Both the position numbers and the translations under genes were made by a program. From Campanula takesimana (taxonomy: Eukaryota; Streptophyta; Magnoliopsida; Asterales; Campanulaceae), in NCBI GenBank assembly GCA_026119855.1, contig JAOWBW010000379.1, positions 765,301-829,300 of the forward strand: a stretch of 64,000 nt of DNA, given 5' to 3'. This document shows positions 30,896 through 41,587 of the stretch, piece after piece. The notes beneath the pieces are model-generated. The model worked only from the letters and a program-made list of their open reading frames with translations. It was not told where the DNA came from and searched no databases. The number at the start of each line of letters is the position of its first letter. Position 1 is the stretch's first letter.

Positions 30896-33800
30896 ATGTC
30901 TATATTTCAGGTTCTTTGTTTCATGGCTGGATCTTCAAACGCTAGAAATTATGAATGGATTCTCGATAGTGGGTGCTCAAGACACATGACTGGAGATGAA
31001 TCCTTATTAGAAGATGTCCATGAAGAAAGAGGTCCCTCCGTAACATTTGGCGATAATAACAAAGGTCAAGTTGTAGCATATGGAAAGCTCAAGAAAGACA
31101 AAGTGTGCATTGAAAGAGTCTCACTCGTCGAAGGGCTCAAGCACAACTTATTATCCATATCTCAATTCTGCGACAAAGGATTAGAATGCCATTTCACTTC
31201 AACGCAATGTCTTATCAAGAATGGCAAATCTGGAGCTATCTTACTCACGGGATATCGTAAGACAAATATTTATATTATTGATTTCCATAGTATGAACTCT
31301 AGTACTAATCTTTGTTTTGTAGCAAAAAGTGTGAACGAAAATAGTTGGCTGTGGCACAAGCGCTTAAGTCACTTGAACTTCAAGTATCTATCTAAACTCA
31401 GCAGGAATAATCTTGTCAAAGGACTTCCCAAGGTTGCTGATCATCATGACAAAAAGTGCGCCGCATGTCAACTTGGCAAACAACCGAAGCAGTCATTTTC
31501 AAGCAAGTCAAATCCTTCAACTACAAGATGTTTGCAACTGCTTCACATTGATCTATTTGGACCAGTTTCCACCGCAAGCATTAGAAGAAACAAGTATACT
31601 CTAGTTGTGGTGGATGATTATTCAAGATATACATGGGTAGAGATGATGATTACAAAAGATGATTGTTATGATATTCTCACTACCTTATTTCGACTGCTCC
31701 AAACCCAAAAAGAAGATGACATCGTTAGTGTTCGATCCGACAATGGAACAGAATTCAAGAACAACGGTGTTGCTCGATATTGTGAAGATCATGGGATAGA
31801 TCACAACTTTTCAACCGCCGGAGTCCCTCAACAAAACGGCGTTGTTGAACGAAAGAATAGAACGTTGATTGAAGCGGGAAAAACAATGATAGCTGAAGCT
31901 AAATTGCCTAAGTACTTTTGGGAAGAAGCTATCAACACTGCATGTTTTACTCAAAATCGTTCCCTCATCAACAAACTTCACAACAAGACTCCATATGAAC
32001 TTTGGCGTGGTAGAACTCCCAACATTGCATTCTTCAAGATCTTTGGTTGCAAATGTTATATCCTCTACAACGGAAACGAACATAGAGGTAAATTCGATGC
32101 CAAAGCCGACGAATGTATTTTTGTTGGGTATGCCAAACACTCTAAAGCTTTTCGTGTTTTCAATAGAACTACATTAGTGATAGTTGAATCTGTACATGTT
32201 ACTTTTGATGAACATTCTCTCCTTGAGCCACATTTGGCTCCAAATGTTGCTGATGATTCTATTGAGCTAAATAATACAGGTGCTCCTATTTATGTTGCGC
32301 CCACTCAAGATCAGAATCTATCAACACAAGGAAATCCATCTACATCAAATGCGCCTAATTCAATGTATAATGCGCCTGGTGAATCCTCTATTGCGCCTCA
32401 CTCAAATGATGCGCCTCATGATTCCTCTTACGCGCCTATTTCTACTGCTGCATCTGGTGTAAACCCAAATTTCAATTCTGAGCCAGTTCAACCCCATGAC
32501 TTTGAATCTGGTGAAGATGTACCAATTGAAGACCTTCAAATTACTACGACTCAACCTAACTTACCTCCTGAAATTCATGAAGTTAGAGGTCACCCAATTG
32601 CTAATATCATCGGTGATCTACAAGTTGGTGTTCGTACAAGGAGAGCTACAAACTTTGATGCTTACACTGCTTTTATCTCTCAAATCGAACCAAAGAAGGC
32701 TGATGAAGCGCTCCAAGATCCTAATTGGGTTGTTGCAATGCAAGAAGAACTCAATCAATTTGAACGATGTAAGGTCTGGACTCTAGTTCCAAGACCAAAT
32801 GATCATGGAGTAATTGGTACAAAATGGGTGTTCAGGAACAAGATGGACGAGAATGGAACCATCACGAGAAACAAAGCAAGATTGGTTGCACAAGGCTATA
32901 GGCAAGAAGAAGGAATTGATTACGATGAAACTTTTGCGCCCGTAGCAAGACTTGAAGCTATCAGATTATTTCTAGCTTACGCCGCTCACAAGAACTTCAA
33001 GTTATATCAAATGGATGTGAAGAGCGCGTTTCTAAATGGTGAACTCCAAGAACAAGTCTATGTTGCTCAACCACCTGGGTTTGAAGATTCACAATTTCCA
33101 AATCATGTGTACAAACTCCAGAAAGCTTTGTATGGACTCAAACAAGCACCAAGAGCATGGTATGATACACTATCAAAGTTTCTCATCGAAAAAGGCTTCA
33201 CTCGCGGTAAAATCGATACTACTCTTTTCATTGCCAAACATAATGGTCATAAATTACTTGTTCAAATTTATGTTGATGATATTATATTTGGTTCTACTAA
33301 TGAATTATTGTGCAAGCGTTTTGAGAAACTAATGAAGAGCAAATTTGAAATGAGCATGATGGGAAAACTCACATTCTTCCTCGGGCTTCAAATCAAGCAA
33401 ATGAGTGAAGGCATATTTATCAATCAAGCCAAATACACAAAAGACTTAATCAAGAAGTTTGGACTTGAGAACGCTAAAGCATACGATACTCCAATGGCCA
33501 CCGGCAACAAACTCGACAAAGATCTAAAAGGTAAACGTGTTGATCAAACGCTCTATCGAGGTATGATTGGCTCACTCCTTTATCTTACTGCTAGTAGGCC
33601 CGATATTATGTTTAGTGTTTGTGTTTGTGCTCGTTATCAATCCGACCCTAGAGAAGCACACTTAATTGCTGTGAAACGTATTATAAGATATCTCTCTGGC
33701 ACTGTTAACCTTGGACTTTGGTACACCAAAGATTCGAACTTTAAACTTGTAGGTTACTCAGATGCGGATTATGCAGCGTGCACAATTGATAGGAAAAGCA

Positions 33801-34213
33801 CAAGTGGCACTTGTCATTTCCTCAGATATCGACTTGTGTCATGGGCAAGTAAGAAACAAGCTTCTGTATCTGTTTCAACAACCGAAGCTGAATATATCGC
33901 TGCGGGAAGTTGTTGTTGTCAAATACTATGGATGAAGCAGCAATTGGTGGACTATGATATCATCGAAGAAAATTGTCCCATCTACTGCGACAATACATCA
34001 ACAATTGCGGTTTCTGAAAATCCTGTCATGCACTCAAAGACCAAGCACATCGACATCAAATATCACTTCCTCAAAGACCACGTGAAGAAAGGTAATATTC
34101 ATTTGGAACACGTGGGAACCGACTATCAAATCGCCGACATTCTAACGAAAGCACTTGACGCGAAACGGTTCATGTTTTTGAGAGGTGAAATGGGTATGCT
34201 TGAACTCAACTAA
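30896..34213 (+). CDS. Copia-1 Pol (protease, integrase, RT, RNase H), intact frame
   Basis: 1105 residues without a stop. The protease has WILDSGCSRHMTG. The integrase has the H-H-C-C finger around WLWHKRLSHLNF and CAACQLGKQ, and the DDE residues in HIDLFGPV, VRSDNGTEF and PQQNGVVERKNR. A low-complexity linker (about 32230-32520) is followed by RT with KARLVAQGYRQEEGIDY, KSAFLNGEL and the active-site YVDDIIFGS, and RNase H with GYSDADYA, STTEAEY and KHIDIKYHFLKDHV. It begins 38 bases after the Gag stop in another frame; a TTTCAG just after the first ATG may be a splice acceptor, so the true N-terminus is uncertain. The set of motifs is complete, so the protein could be active. Confidence 0.95.
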   Translation: MSIFQVLCFMAGSSNARNYEWILDSGCSRHMTGDESLLEDVHEERGPSVTFGDNNKGQVVAYGKLKKDKVCIERVSLVEGLKHNLLSISQFCDKGLECHFTSTQCLIKNGKSGAILLTGYRKTNIYIIDFHSMNSSTNLCFVAKSVNENSWLWHKRLSHLNFKYLSKLSRNNLVKGLPKVADHHDKKCAACQLGKQPKQSFSSKSNPSTTRCLQLLHIDLFGPVSTASIRRNKYTLVVVDDYSRYTWVEMMITKDDCYDILTTLFRLLQTQKEDDIVSVRSDNGTEFKNNGVARYCEDHGIDHNFSTAGVPQQNGVVERKNRTLIEAGKTMIAEAKLPKYFWEEAINTACFTQNRSLINKLHNKTPYELWRGRTPNIAFFKIFGCKCYILYNGNEHRGKFDAKADECIFVGYAKHSKAFRVFNRTTLVIVESVHVTFDEHSLLEPHLAPNVADDSIELNNTGAPIYVAPTQDQNLSTQGNPSTSNAPNSMYNAPGESSIAPHSNDAPHDSSYAPISTAASGVNPNFNSEPVQPHDFESGEDVPIEDLQITTTQPNLPPEIHEVRGHPIANIIGDLQVGVRTRRATNFDAYTAFISQIEPKKADEALQDPNWVVAMQEELNQFERCKVWTLVPRPNDHGVIGTKWVFRNKMDENGTITRNKARLVAQGYRQEEGIDYDETFAPVARLEAIRLFLAYAAHKNFKLYQMDVKSAFLNGELQEQVYVAQPPGFEDSQFPNHVYKLQKALYGLKQAPRAWYDTLSKFLIEKGFTRGKIDTTLFIAKHNGHKLLVQIYVDDIIFGSTNELLCKRFEKLMKSKFEMSMMGKLTFFLGLQIKQMSEGIFINQAKYTKDLIKKFGLENAKAYDTPMATGNKLDKDLKGKRVDQTLYRGMIGSLLYLTASRPDIMFSVCVCARYQSDPREAHLIAVKRIIRYLSGTVNLGLWYTKDSNFKLVGYSDADYAACTIDRKSTSGTCHFLRYRLVSWASKKQASVSVSTTEAEYIAAGSCCCQILWMKQQLVDYDIIEENCPIYCDNTSTIAVSENPVMHSKTKHIDIKYHFLKDHVKKGNIHLEHVGTDYQIADILTKALDAKRFMFLRGEMGMLELN

Positions 34214-35157
34214 ATTCAATATAGTTTTGTCAATACTAATGATTTTACGTTGTGTTGAGTTATGAGTATATTAGGTACAAATATTTAAATCAACTTCTCA
34301 AAGTTTCAAGGAAACTTCCTGCGCGCCTAAACATCCCTTGCGCTTAAGCAATTTCTGCGCGCACAGCAACTAATGCGCTCCGAGCATCAATTGCGCTTCA
34401 AAAATTTTTATGCGCCCTCAAACCATCCTTGCGCGCCTTGATATGTAATGCGCCTTGATAGGTATGCGCCTTGCCGAAGTAATGCGCCCCTTCATGCGCT
34501 CATTAACTATTGCGGCTCAATCATTTCTCAAAATTCAATTTCAATGATTGAACGTATTAAATACACAAGTACCAGGTATGTTTATTCTGTTCATTTATTA
34601 TAGGAATCTATGTCTTTTTACATTCCATTAATTGTTCAAGGGTACTTGTGCAATTAAATTTTTCCCTCGTTTTACGCTTTTCGAAAATTTTATTTTCTGG
34701 GGATTTATTTCTTGCACCCCAAACTTACACCAAAATAGATGTTTTTGGGGTTTGTGCAAAAATTAGTCAAAATTGCTCATACACTTAAAGGGAAAGTGGA
34801 GCAGTTTTTCTTTTACCCAATATGTCACATCATGACACTTTATGTCATTCTGCATTTAATGCCCTTCAAATCCATAAATCCCTCATTAATGCGCCGTACA
34901 CATGTCATGATGAGCCGCCGTTTTTCAAAATCCCTCATAAATACACATCCTTTCAACTTCCCATCTTTTTAAATTTTTGACAGTATTATTTCCATATCAG
35001 TGCAAATTTTTTTAAACCTAACCTATATATACACTTCCCTTCTCTCTCTCTCTCTCTCTCACCAACTCCCTCATCATCTCCCTGCACCTCCCTACACTCT
35101 CTCTCTCTCCCAGTCTCTCCGTTTCTCTCTCTCTATTTTTTCTTATATATCTCGTTA
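34214..35157 (+). other. Pol-ORF3 spacer of Copia-1 with GCGCC-word cluster and ORF3 leader
   Basis: Between about 34318 and 34505 there are some fifteen GCGC-containing words (TGCGCCTTGATA, ATGCGCCTTG and similar). A CT-microsatellite leader (35039-35140) precedes the first exon of ORF3, and TATATATACAC at 35025 could be a TATA element. No coding sequence is seen. Confidence 0.6.
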
Positions 35158-38100
35158 ATGGGTCCTAAGAAAGCTACAAAATCTACCCAAGACGAAATGG
35201 TATGAATTCTAACTCTTAAACTCTTTAAATTTCTGAATTTTTTTTCCCTGTGTTCGTCTTTTTCAAAAACCCGAATGCCTATTTTTCTTGATTAATCTTG
35301 CTTCGGTGATCCGTTTTCAAAATCGTTCGTTAGGTTATGTTCGTTTTGCAATTTCGAGTCTTTATAACTAACTTTTTCAACGATCAATTCGCTATTTGGT
35401 GCGAATCTGAAAAACCACCATTTTCGACTTTTCGGTTTTTAAGATCTTTGAATCCATTTTTTTGGATTCGTTGTTGATTTTTACTTGTTTTGATTTACAT
35501 ATTTGTTATCCTTGTCTTCGTGCGGTCATTTTGATATATTGTATGCTTGATTTGGTGAAGTTTCACGAATTATGTGTTCTTGGTGTTCTTGGTGTTCTTC
35601 GAGCATTCAAGACATGTTCTTCGTGTTCTTCATTATTTTTGCTTGACTTGGGTCTCATAAATTTTCAAAACTTGTTTTTCAAAATTTTCACTTTTTGATT
35701 CTGAAAAATTGCATATGTATGTTTGCATGTGTTTGTGTGTTTTTATACTCAGTTTACATTTCTACATAAGTAATGCGCCTATATATGAATTCATGCGCCT
35801 AGCATGATTATGCGCACATTGACATTATGCGCCTCAAAGAGATTCTCGCGCTCACATGCGTTTGCGCCTCAATCCTTTATGCGCCTAATATCTTTATGCG
35901 CCTACACTTATTATGCGCCCCAATTCATACTTAGTCAATTCTTATGTTCAAACTTTTCTTAGTATATTTCATAGAACCATAAATATGCGCCTTGTATTTC
36001 TCTGCGCCTCATAAATTTCATGCACCTACCATAATTATGCGCCTGGATTCATTGTGCTCTCTTATGTGCCAATGACTCTTTGCGCCTAATTATTCTATGC
36101 GCCTCAAATTTCATGCGCCTGGTATACACTTTGCTTATTTATGCTTCTATGCGCCTGATTCACACTAATTCCTTTAAATGTTTAATTTTTTAGGATCTAT
36201 CTAACTTCAGACCTGGTGAAACATTTGATTTAAACGAGCTATCTGCTGACCCTATGGGTGTTGAAATTATGGATTATATCAGACTGGCTGGTCTTCTCCC
36301 TTTGTTCACTCTGGAGCAACCTTTCTACTCTCCGCTCCTCGTTGATGAATTTTTCTCTACAGCAGAATTTGTAGAAATTCCAACAGACATTGAAGGGATG
36401 GTGCGCTATCGCATTCGCGCTGTAGTTCAAGACGTTGAGATAACCATGTCTGCCGGCACTATAAAGAACGTTGTCAACTTCAACAAAACTGGCCCCTTGG
36501 GTGTAGCTGGCAAAGTCAATTCTTATTCAGCCGCCGCTCAAAACATTATGGCGCGTTCCCTTCTTCGTATTCCTACGCTTCAAAACAATATTAAAACGGT
36601 GGAAATTAGGGATGGTGGTGACTTATTGGTGCATATTGCGCATCTGGTTGGCACTTCCATTATCTTCAAAACTGGAAATGTCAACAGATTTACTATGGAG
36701 CAGTGGGAATTCACAGCTGCCATCATGGCAAAAACCATCCTCAACTGGCCTCAGATCTTATTTACTAATCTTCAGGACCAGATTGACAAGTACAATAAAA
36801 ACAAAGCTGACGGCAAGACGAAGTTCAAGACTCACTGCCGTATTCTCACTAAAATCTTCCTCTCCTACCCTGCGCTTGCTAATTTTCTTGCTGAGAACCC
36901 AGCCTACCAGACCACTGATGTCCCTGTTTTTGGTAAGGACAGTTTAGTGATGAAGAGGCGCAGAAAGCACATGGCCAAACGCGCGCCAAGGGTGAAAGGC
37001 TCCCAGTTGGTAGATGAAGCCACTGAGTCAGATGAAGAAGCAGCTGGCGCAGATGGTGAAGAAGAAGCTACAGTAGCGCCACGCGCAGAACCTATTCCTG
37101 GCGCAGTGAAAGGCAAAGGCAAAGGGATTGCTGAAGAACCAAGCAGACCTGCTAAGCGCCCCAGAACGGACACTGAAGAAGAAAAGGAGCTGAAACGCGC
37201 TAAAGAAGCCAGTAGACTGGAAGCGCAGTTAAAAAGAGATGAAGAATTCAGATTGAAACAGGCTGCTGATTTATCTAAATCTGAAAGGCGCAAAGGCGCA
37301 GGGTCTAGCGCTGATGCACGCGCGCCTGCCCATGATGCGCCTCCAACCGTTCCTGCTCCTACTCCAACACCATCTTTTGATCGTCAACAAGTCAGAGATA
37401 AAATTTCTGCAGATTTATTTGGTGAAGATATTGAGGATCAACCTCAGGGGGAGCCAGAACAGTTAAGGCGCAAACCATCATCTGTGCGCCCAAAGGCTCC
37501 TGCGCCTCATCCTGAAGAAATTTCTTCAAGCGCAGAATATATTCCATCTCCTCCTCGCGCTCCTACTCCGCGCCCCTCTACTCCTGCGCCTCCTCCTCCC
37601 ACTCCTGATATGAGTGTGGTTATTTCTCTTCTAAAGCAACTCCAGCAAGGCCAGTCTCAAATGAACTCACAATTAGAGCTTCATACTTCAATGCTTACCC
37701 AGCAGGCTGATGAGATTGCTGCCATTAAGGGGGAGATAAAGCGCATAGATGCCAACATCAAGGACAAACATTTCCTGACTCCTCAACAATGGAATGACGC
37801 TATTGATCAAATGAATGAGCTCTTCAAAGGCACTCTTGCCTCCCTTCATGAGCGCATAGATGGTGGCATCAAACTCACTGATGGCCAAGATTTCATTAAT
37901 GCTATAAGGGAGGTAGAGTTGAACATAGCGGGTGATATAAGGAAGTTGTTTGAAATGGTGGCTGGAGATAGCCAAAAATTGCTGAGTGTGGTTGATAAAC
38001 TCAAGGAAGTTAAGGATGAGCTAGAAATCCTAGGTTTAACTGTGTATGGTGCTGATCCTGGCGCAGAACCCAAAGCTTCTGAAACTCCTGCGCCTCCAGC

Positions 38101-38518
38101 TCCTGAAACTCCTGCGCCCTCTTCCAGCTCTGCTCCCAGCGCGCCTGTTGACATTAACTCCCTGCTTTCAAAGATTGATGTTTTGAAGGAGTTAGTTGTC
38201 ACTCACTTCAACGCCGCACACTCCAGCGCAGACAGGCGCTCAGATAGGATTTCCTCTGACATTGTTTCAGCGCAGGCTGCTATTGAAGCTAACTTTCAGA
38301 ACGTTGCAGAAAACGTCGCTCATCAGCAAGCCATTACTCAACGCACCATTGATGAATATCAAAACATCAATATTGGTCATTTGCGCTACCTCAGAGACGG
38401 CGTCACAGACACTCATGGTTTAGTGAACCGCGCCTATCAACTTTCTAAACAAATCCAGCGCTCCGTTTCTGAAATTGAAGAAGGTTTGAAGGAAGATGAC
38501 GCGCCTCCTAATCCTTAG
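35158..38518 (+). CDS. Copia-1 ORF3, Sire-type 'envelope-like' protein, two exons
   Basis: Exon 1 (35158-35199) encodes 14 residues starting MGPKKATKS and ends ATG|GTATGA. The intron runs to TTTTTTAG at 36193, and exon 2 (36194-38518) continues in phase with DLSNFRPGE. The total is about 788 residues. The N-terminal 230 or so residues look globular. The middle is basic and acidic low complexity with many Ala-Pro codons written GCGCCT, then a region predicted as coiled coil. The position after pol matches the so-called env-like gene of Sire elements. I see no signal peptide and no clear membrane segment, so an envelope role is not supported here; a structural or nucleic-acid-binding role is as likely. 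The intron holds at least 14 GCGCC words. Confidence 0.75.
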
Positions 38519-39033
38519 TTTTCTTTGAATGTAAGTTAGAATTTTTTGTTAGTAAATCCCTTTTGAAGATAGTGATTTTAGTGCTTACTTGTTTTAGCAC
38601 ATCTTTTGTCTTTGTTCTATTCGAAACTTGTAACTTGTAACTCCTACTTCCCAAGTTTTAATAAGAACAATGCATCACTTATTATCAAACCTTGTTCACT
38701 CAAACTCCTTGTTTGTAGAACAATGAATATTTTTTAAATTCATATGCATCATATTGAATTGTTTCATACTTTCATGCATTAAGTTTAAACTTGGTTTAAA
38801 CACATTTCAAAACTAAAAATCATATATCTTGAATGTGTTAAACTGTTGTTTCTATCTTTCCATATGTAACTCTTTATTCTTATTGGAATAGATTAGAAAC
38901 CTATATCTTGGACTAGTGTGTACATTAACTTGAGACATGATTTACCAATTTCATTCATTTGGACATGTTTTTATCAAGTATAATGTTTGTCGATGATATA
39001 GTAGGTAATGGCATCAATCAAATAGGGGGAGAT
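38519..39033 (+). other. Copia-1 3' untranslated region with polypurine tract
   Basis: No gene. AT-rich sequence ends in AATAGGGGGAGAT (39021-39033) directly before the 3' LTR; this is the polypurine tract and matches the one of Copia-2. Confidence 0.8.
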
Positions 39034-40444
39034 TGTTGGGTATGCCCATATATATCTCAGTTTTAATATAATAGGATTTATTAGATTTGATTGATCCATC
39101 ACCTAAGTTTTATTACCCACATGTAAGAAGTATTTATACTTCATTTTTTAAGTTGTCCATTGTTATAGAATAGGCTTAGAAATAGGGCAAGAAGATCAAG
39201 TTTCAAGAAAAATCACTCAGTGAGTTTGAGCCGCGCTTATGCGCCTCCTGCGCCATTTAGAGCGCGCGCATAAAGATTTCTTCATAAGATATGTTACGCG
39301 CCTCTGCGCCCCATGTTTTAAGCGCACGCTTACTGTGCGCCTATTGGCTCAATGCGCCTCTTGGCTCAATGCTCCTCAACATGTTTATTCAACACTCAGT
39401 GATTTATTGAAGACTCGAAGACTTGAAGAGAATTCAAATTACGCCAATGATCCAACGGTGGTTAAAAGATGCATATACGCCCAATCTATTGACACGTGTC
39501 CATAACGGTCACATTTATGTTGAGTGTCAAAATGGCCATAATATATGCATGCTCCAATCAACGAGCGACAGCTCATCTTATCCACAAAGATTTCCAACGG
39601 CTAGTTTTTTTGAAGTTCACTATAAATACCCCATAACTTCAACATTTTGAAGTTGCTGAGTTTTGCTAAGAATTTCAAGAATTTCTCTCTCAAAGCATTC
39701 GTTGAAGATTTGAAGATTGCCTTCGTTTTTCCAGATTTTTCAAGAACATCTTCATACCTTCATCCTTAGCCCAGATCTTCAAGCCTTAACACTTTAGTTT
39801 CTTGTGCTCTTCATCTCAAAGATCTAAAGAGCCTTGATACTAAGAACACACACGCACCTCTTTAAGTTTGATCATTTAGATCCATCTTTTAGAGATACAC
39901 CGGTTATTGTTTTGGATTTGTTCTTTCATAGTAATAGATCTTGAGTTAGTGTATAAGCTCAAACATTGTAATTTGTAACACTCACTCATTATATAAGATC
40001 TCGATTAGAAATCCAAGACTAACTATCTTGGTAGAGGACGTAGATCTTTCATTGATCGAACCTCTCCAAATAGCTTGTGTTATTATCTTGTTATTTCTTT
40101 CAAGTTATTATTTTCACTCACTATTTGCTTGTTTACTCATTGTAGATTGATTGAACTGAATTGTGTTGTGTTTGTTATATCATTTGCCTTAGTTCCTTAT
40201 TTCACTCACTTTGAGCCAAAATACTTAGTGTGTCTGTTGCGCTCCCTTTATCACTTTGCGCCTATTTTTCATTACTAAATTCCGCTGTGCATTTCACTCA
40301 CTCACTTAGGCGCATTTCATAACGCTTACTTGATAAAGTGCGCATTTGCAATTGAGTTTTTCAAGGGTACGAAAAGAATTTTAAAACATCTATTCACCCC
40401 CCTCTAGCTATTTTTCATACCCTTGTTGCCCTTTGGGACCAACA
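39034..40444 (+). repeat. 3' LTR of Copia-1
   Basis: 1411 bp; nearly identical to the 5' LTR. It lacks a GGACTTTAGA-type segment near 39115 and one GCGCCTCTTGGCTCAAT unit near 39360. Confidence 0.95.
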
Positions 40445-40458
40445 AGGTAATTGTCACA

Positions 40459-41587
40459 ATGGCTAGAAGGAGGACAGGTGAAAGTTCTAGTGGGGCTCGG
40501 AATCAGAATGATCTTCGGGAAGAGAACCGTGCAATGTTTCAGGGCATGTTTGAGGCGGCCATGAAGGCCATACATGACCAAGGTCCGAGAGTAGAACAAG
40601 AACCACCTCCTCGATATGGTTTGGAGCAATTTTTGAAACTAAAACCGGCAGAGTATAATGGGGAACCCGATGTGAAGAAGGCCGAGCTATGGATAGAATC
40701 AATGGAGAAAATTTACGATGTCTTTGGTTGCACCGATGAGGACAAGGTCCGGTTCGCGGCTTATAAGCTTGCGGGTGCCGCCGAGCATTGGTGGAAAGGG
40801 GTTAAAGCGAGTTGGGATGATACTCACACGGTGTATGCGTGGGAATTGTTTGTGCGGAAATTCATGGAGCATTTCATTCCGGTAGTAGATCAAAACCGAA
40901 AAGAGATCGAGCTTCTCAACTTGGAGCAAGGTTTGTTGTCTATAGCTCAGTACTCGGCTAAGTTCACGGAATTAGCCCGGTACTGTGACTATCTTGTGAG
41001 GACTGAGGAGCAGAAAGCCATGAGGTTCATCCACGGTTTGAAGACATCCATCCGTACTCAGCTTATAGCCCAGAGGATTGTGACATTCTAAGATGCGGTA
41101 GACCGTGCATACTTAATCGAGCAAGACATTGGAGAACATAAGAGGAAAACCGAGGCATCGAATACGGGTAAACAAGGAAGCCATGCTAAATCTCAACCAC
41201 AACACCGTTCAGATAACCGAGGTAATTCGGGAGCACCATCTCAGTTTAAGGGACAACCCACACCGAGGAATCCGGGTACTACTCCGGGGAATCATAATAG
41301 GAAGCCTTGTACCTATTGTCAGAGGGAAGGCCATACAGAGGATAGGTGTTGGAAGAAACAGGGTAAATGTACCAATTGTGGTCAAATGGGGCACTTTGCG
41401 AGAGATTGCCCGAGGAGTAGAGGACAACCATCCGGGTCAGGAGTTGGTACTACTCAGGTTCAGAAAAGAGATGCTGCGGGAAAGCCCAAGGTCCAAGGAA
41501 GGGTATTTTCCATGAATCAACAACAAGTTACCGATGATCCATCCGTTATTGGAGGTATTGTTTCTGTGTCTAATGTGAGTGCACGTG
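40459..41587 (+). pseudogene. Gypsy-A Gag, cut by Copia-2
   Basis: Starts ATGGCTAGAAGGAGGACAGG (MARRRTGESSSG). The retrotransposon gag domain is clear from LKPAEYNGEPDVKKAELWIE to LIAQRIVTF. A TAA at 41089-41091 replaces the CAA-type Gln present in Gypsy-B (TFQDAVDRAY), a probable C-to-T change. The frame then continues through two CCHC knuckles, CTYCQREGHTEDRC and CTNCGQMGHFARDC, to SNVSAR, where Copia-2 enters. The chain continues at 63634 with the protease. Confidence 0.9.

Larger units (their letters stand above)
26919..40444 (+). mobile_element. Copia-1: Sire-lineage Ty1/copia element, nearly intact
   Basis: LTRs of 1442 and 1411 bp start TGTTGGG and end CCAACA and are flanked by AGGTA at 26914-26918 and 40445-40449. 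In order it has a PBS, gag, pol, a long third gene with an intron, and a polypurine tract. The large Gag, the third gene after pol and the overall size of 13.5 kb fit the Sire (Maximus) lineage. The LTRs differ at about seven positions plus two short gaps, so the insertion is recent. Pol and the third gene are open; gag has one stop. It sits between the PBS and gag of Gypsy-A. Confidence 0.95.

Noticed and set aside
36254..38518. ORF3 as a true retroviral envelope protein
   Set aside because: Position fits the env-like gene of Sire elements, but no signal peptide, membrane segment or cleavage pattern is visible.
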